NCBI GenBank assembly: GCA_036771375.1
Contig: DAIPHL010000053.1
Coordinates: 1-13,403 of the forward strand
Length of the DNA stretch: 13,403 bases
Origin: DAIPHL01 sp036771375
GTDB taxonomy: Bacteria; Synergistota; Synergistia; Synergistales; Synergistaceae
Reading direction: 5' to 3'
How positions within the stretch are numbered: the stretch's first letter is position 1; each line of letters opens with the position of its first letter. Position numbers and translations under genes: made by a program. The notes beneath the pieces are model-generated. The model made no database searches. It saw only the letters and a program-made list of their open reading frames with translations, and was not told where the DNA came from. Below are positions 12,738-13,403 of the stretch, one piece after another.

Positions 12738-13175
12738 TTATTTCGCGTTACAGACAGAGCCTTTTTGTGCCTCGCTCTCTTTTCTCCTTTTCCTCTCCGC
12801 GCGCATCGCGAATTTTTTGGCGTGTGGATCACCGCCGGTGGGTACAATGCATAAAAACGTAAACTCCCCTTTTCCTATATTACGGAAGGAGTGTTCTTTG
12901 TCGGCCGGTACCCTCGCCCAGTTGCCTTCTTGCAGGTCGTAGTGCTCTCCTTCCACCTCGACCTCCCCATGTCCGCCGAGCGAAAGGGCGAGATGGTCCC
13001 ATTCGTGCGTGTGGTAGGGGATGGCCTCTCCCTCGGGAAGGATGAAATGCCTCATTACGTAGTCCTCCCAGAACGCATCCGGTCCGAATATATTGCGCTT
13101 CGTTATCTTGGGGGCGAGGGCCGAAGCGTCCAGGATCTCGATGTCTTCGATTCTGCCCCAGTTCTTTTCCCTCAC
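12738..13175 (-). CDS. Small single-domain cupin protein
   Basis: A 145-residue protein with one cupin beta-barrel, function unassigned. Cupin motif 1 is seen as PEGEAIPYHTHEWDHLALSLGG (47-68), giving H55, H57 and H61 as likely metal ligands (H61 where many cupins have Glu). Motif 2 is GNWARVPADKEHSFRN (84-99), with H95 as the last ligand. A Lys/Arg-rich tail (AKKFAMRAERKRRKESEAQK) follows the barrel and is unlike the usual compact end. The start is GTG at 13175, supported by AGGAGGG 6 nt upstream and by the absence of a better ATG. Small cupins serve as sugar or acid isomerases, dioxygenases or ligand sensors, and sequence alone does not decide. It shares a transcript with the downstream Hpt gene. 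Confidence 0.85.
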   Translation of the reverse strand: MREKNWGRIEDIEILDASALAPKITKRNIFGPDAFWEDYVMRHFILPEGEAIPYHTHEWDHLALSLGGHGEVEVEGEHYDLQEGNWARVPADKEHSFRNIGKGEFTFLCIVPTGGDPHAKKFAMRAERKRRKESEAQKGSVCNAK

Positions 13176-13198
13176 GACAATCCCTCCTACACGGTTTG

Positions 13199-13219
13199 GA
13201 AACGATCATGGATCGTTTC
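13199..13219 (-). promoter_or_regulatory. Perfect palindrome at the cupin transcription start; probable operator
   Basis: GAAACGATC (13199-13207) and GATCGTTTC (13211-13219) are perfect 9-nt inverted arms separated by ATG. The element lies 7 nt downstream of the cupin -10 and so covers the expected start site, a classic repressor position. As RNA it could also form a short 5' hairpin that stabilises the transcript. Confidence 0.5.
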
Positions 13220-13225
13220 TGCACT

Positions 13226-13234
13226 ATTATACCA
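13226..13234 (-). promoter_or_regulatory. Extended -10 promoter of the cupin-Hpt unit
   Basis: The minus strand reads TGGTATAAT, a perfect extended -10 (TGnTATAAT). No good -35 hexamer is seen 16-18 nt upstream, where the neighbouring terminator stem begins, but extended -10 promoters can work without one. The leader to the GTG at 13175 is about 43 nt. Confidence 0.6.
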
Positions 13235-13240
13235 AACATG

Positions 13241-13270
13241 AAAAACGCAGAGCACAGGCCCTGCGTTTTT
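13241..13270. terminator. Symmetric bidirectional terminator upstream of the cupin promoter
   Basis: AAAAACGCAG (13241-13250) and CTGCGTTTTT (13261-13270) are perfect 10-nt inverted arms with a 10-nt loop. Each strand has a five-T tail. It most likely ends a minus-strand gene entering from the right edge and insulates the cupin promoter. Confidence 0.8.
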
Positions 13271-13348
13271 CGTTCATCCGTTTTTCGGCGTCGTCCGAGG
13301 CGAGGGATTGCGTGAGGGTATTCCGTCGATTCATCCTCCTCGCTTTAG

Positions 13349-13372
13349 GGGAGCGGTCTGTCACCCGCTCCC
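13349..13372. repeat. GC-rich inverted repeat near the right edge
   Basis: GGGAGCGG (13349-13356) and CCGCTCCC (13365-13372) are perfect 8-nt arms with an 8-nt loop. No T-tract follows on either strand. It spans the stop codon of the possible minus-strand gene tail. Confidence 0.4.
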
Positions 13373-13403
13373 GCCTCTTTCGGACATCTCCCGGTATTCG
13401 AGT
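13361..13403 (-). CDS. Possible C-terminal tail of an unidentified protein (partial)
   Basis: On the minus strand, the frame entering at base 13402 reads LEYREMSERGGSG and stops at TGA (complement of 13361-13363). A bidirectional terminator lies about 90 nt further on, as expected for the end of a gene. Only 13 residues are visible, so neither family nor reality can be judged; another minus-strand frame is open through the terminator but would end inside the cupin promoter. Confidence 0.25.
   Translation of the reverse strand, partial: LEYREMSERGGSG

Noticed and set aside
13260..13345. Minus-strand ORF starting MNRRNTLTQSL with AGGAGG directly before its ATG
   Set aside because: The purine block touches the ATG with no spacer, and the ORF reads through the bidirectional terminator and ends in the cupin -10.

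Overview
The window looks like a moderately GC-rich bacterial chromosome segment of housekeeping and amino-acid-metabolism genes. It has no mobile element, CRISPR array or rRNA/tRNA gene that I can recognise. The mix suggests a non-phototrophic anaerobe that lives on amino acids: an NSS-type sodium/amino-acid symporter, a YqhD/BDH-type iron alcohol dehydrogenase, a PruA-type glutamate-semialdehyde dehydrogenase, a SpoVS-like protein, a tandem hisS-aspS operon and a cobalamin-pathway amidase. My best guess is Synergistota (Synergistaceae-like), with a Clostridia relative as the alternative. This is inferred from gene content and family resemblance, not from a marker gene.

Layout. Positions 1-181 hold the probable tail of a gene, followed by a hairpin. 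Positions 344-2901 (+) carry a two-gene unit, NSS transporter then Fe-ADH, 11 nt apart. A 314-nt stretch without a convincing gene follows. Next is a secreted L,D-transpeptidase on the minus strand (3216-3803), which faces away from a monocistronic spoVS-like gene (4031-4291, +) with a good sigma-70-type promoter and its own intrinsic terminator. hisS and aspS (4432-7502, +) overlap by ATGA and end at a very strong terminator.

The next block is on the minus strand. cobB/cbiA (7743-9149) is preceded by a 21-codon ORF that has a perfect Shine-Dalgarno sequence and overlaps the cobB start by ATGA. Upstream lies pruA (9410-11035), with a symmetric terminator between the two genes. pruA has a recognisable promoter and two similar palindromic motifs, one over the predicted transcription start and one in the 5' leader. 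An EamA/DMT permease (11263-12147, +) runs divergently from pruA. Finally, a cupin gene (13175-12738) and a stand-alone Hpt phosphotransfer protein (12686-12333) lie on the minus strand. They are served by an extended -10 promoter with a 9+3+9 palindrome at its start site and end in a 12-bp-stem terminator. The window closes with the possible tail of another minus-strand gene.

The genes fall into small independent units. NSS plus Fe-ADH and pruA fit amino-acid uptake and catabolism with aldehyde redox chemistry. hisS-aspS is translation. cobB belongs to corrin amidation. I see no new multi-gene defence or mobile system. The most interesting unexplained elements are regulatory: the coupled mini-ORF before cobB, the pruA operator-like repeats and the cupin-promoter palindrome.
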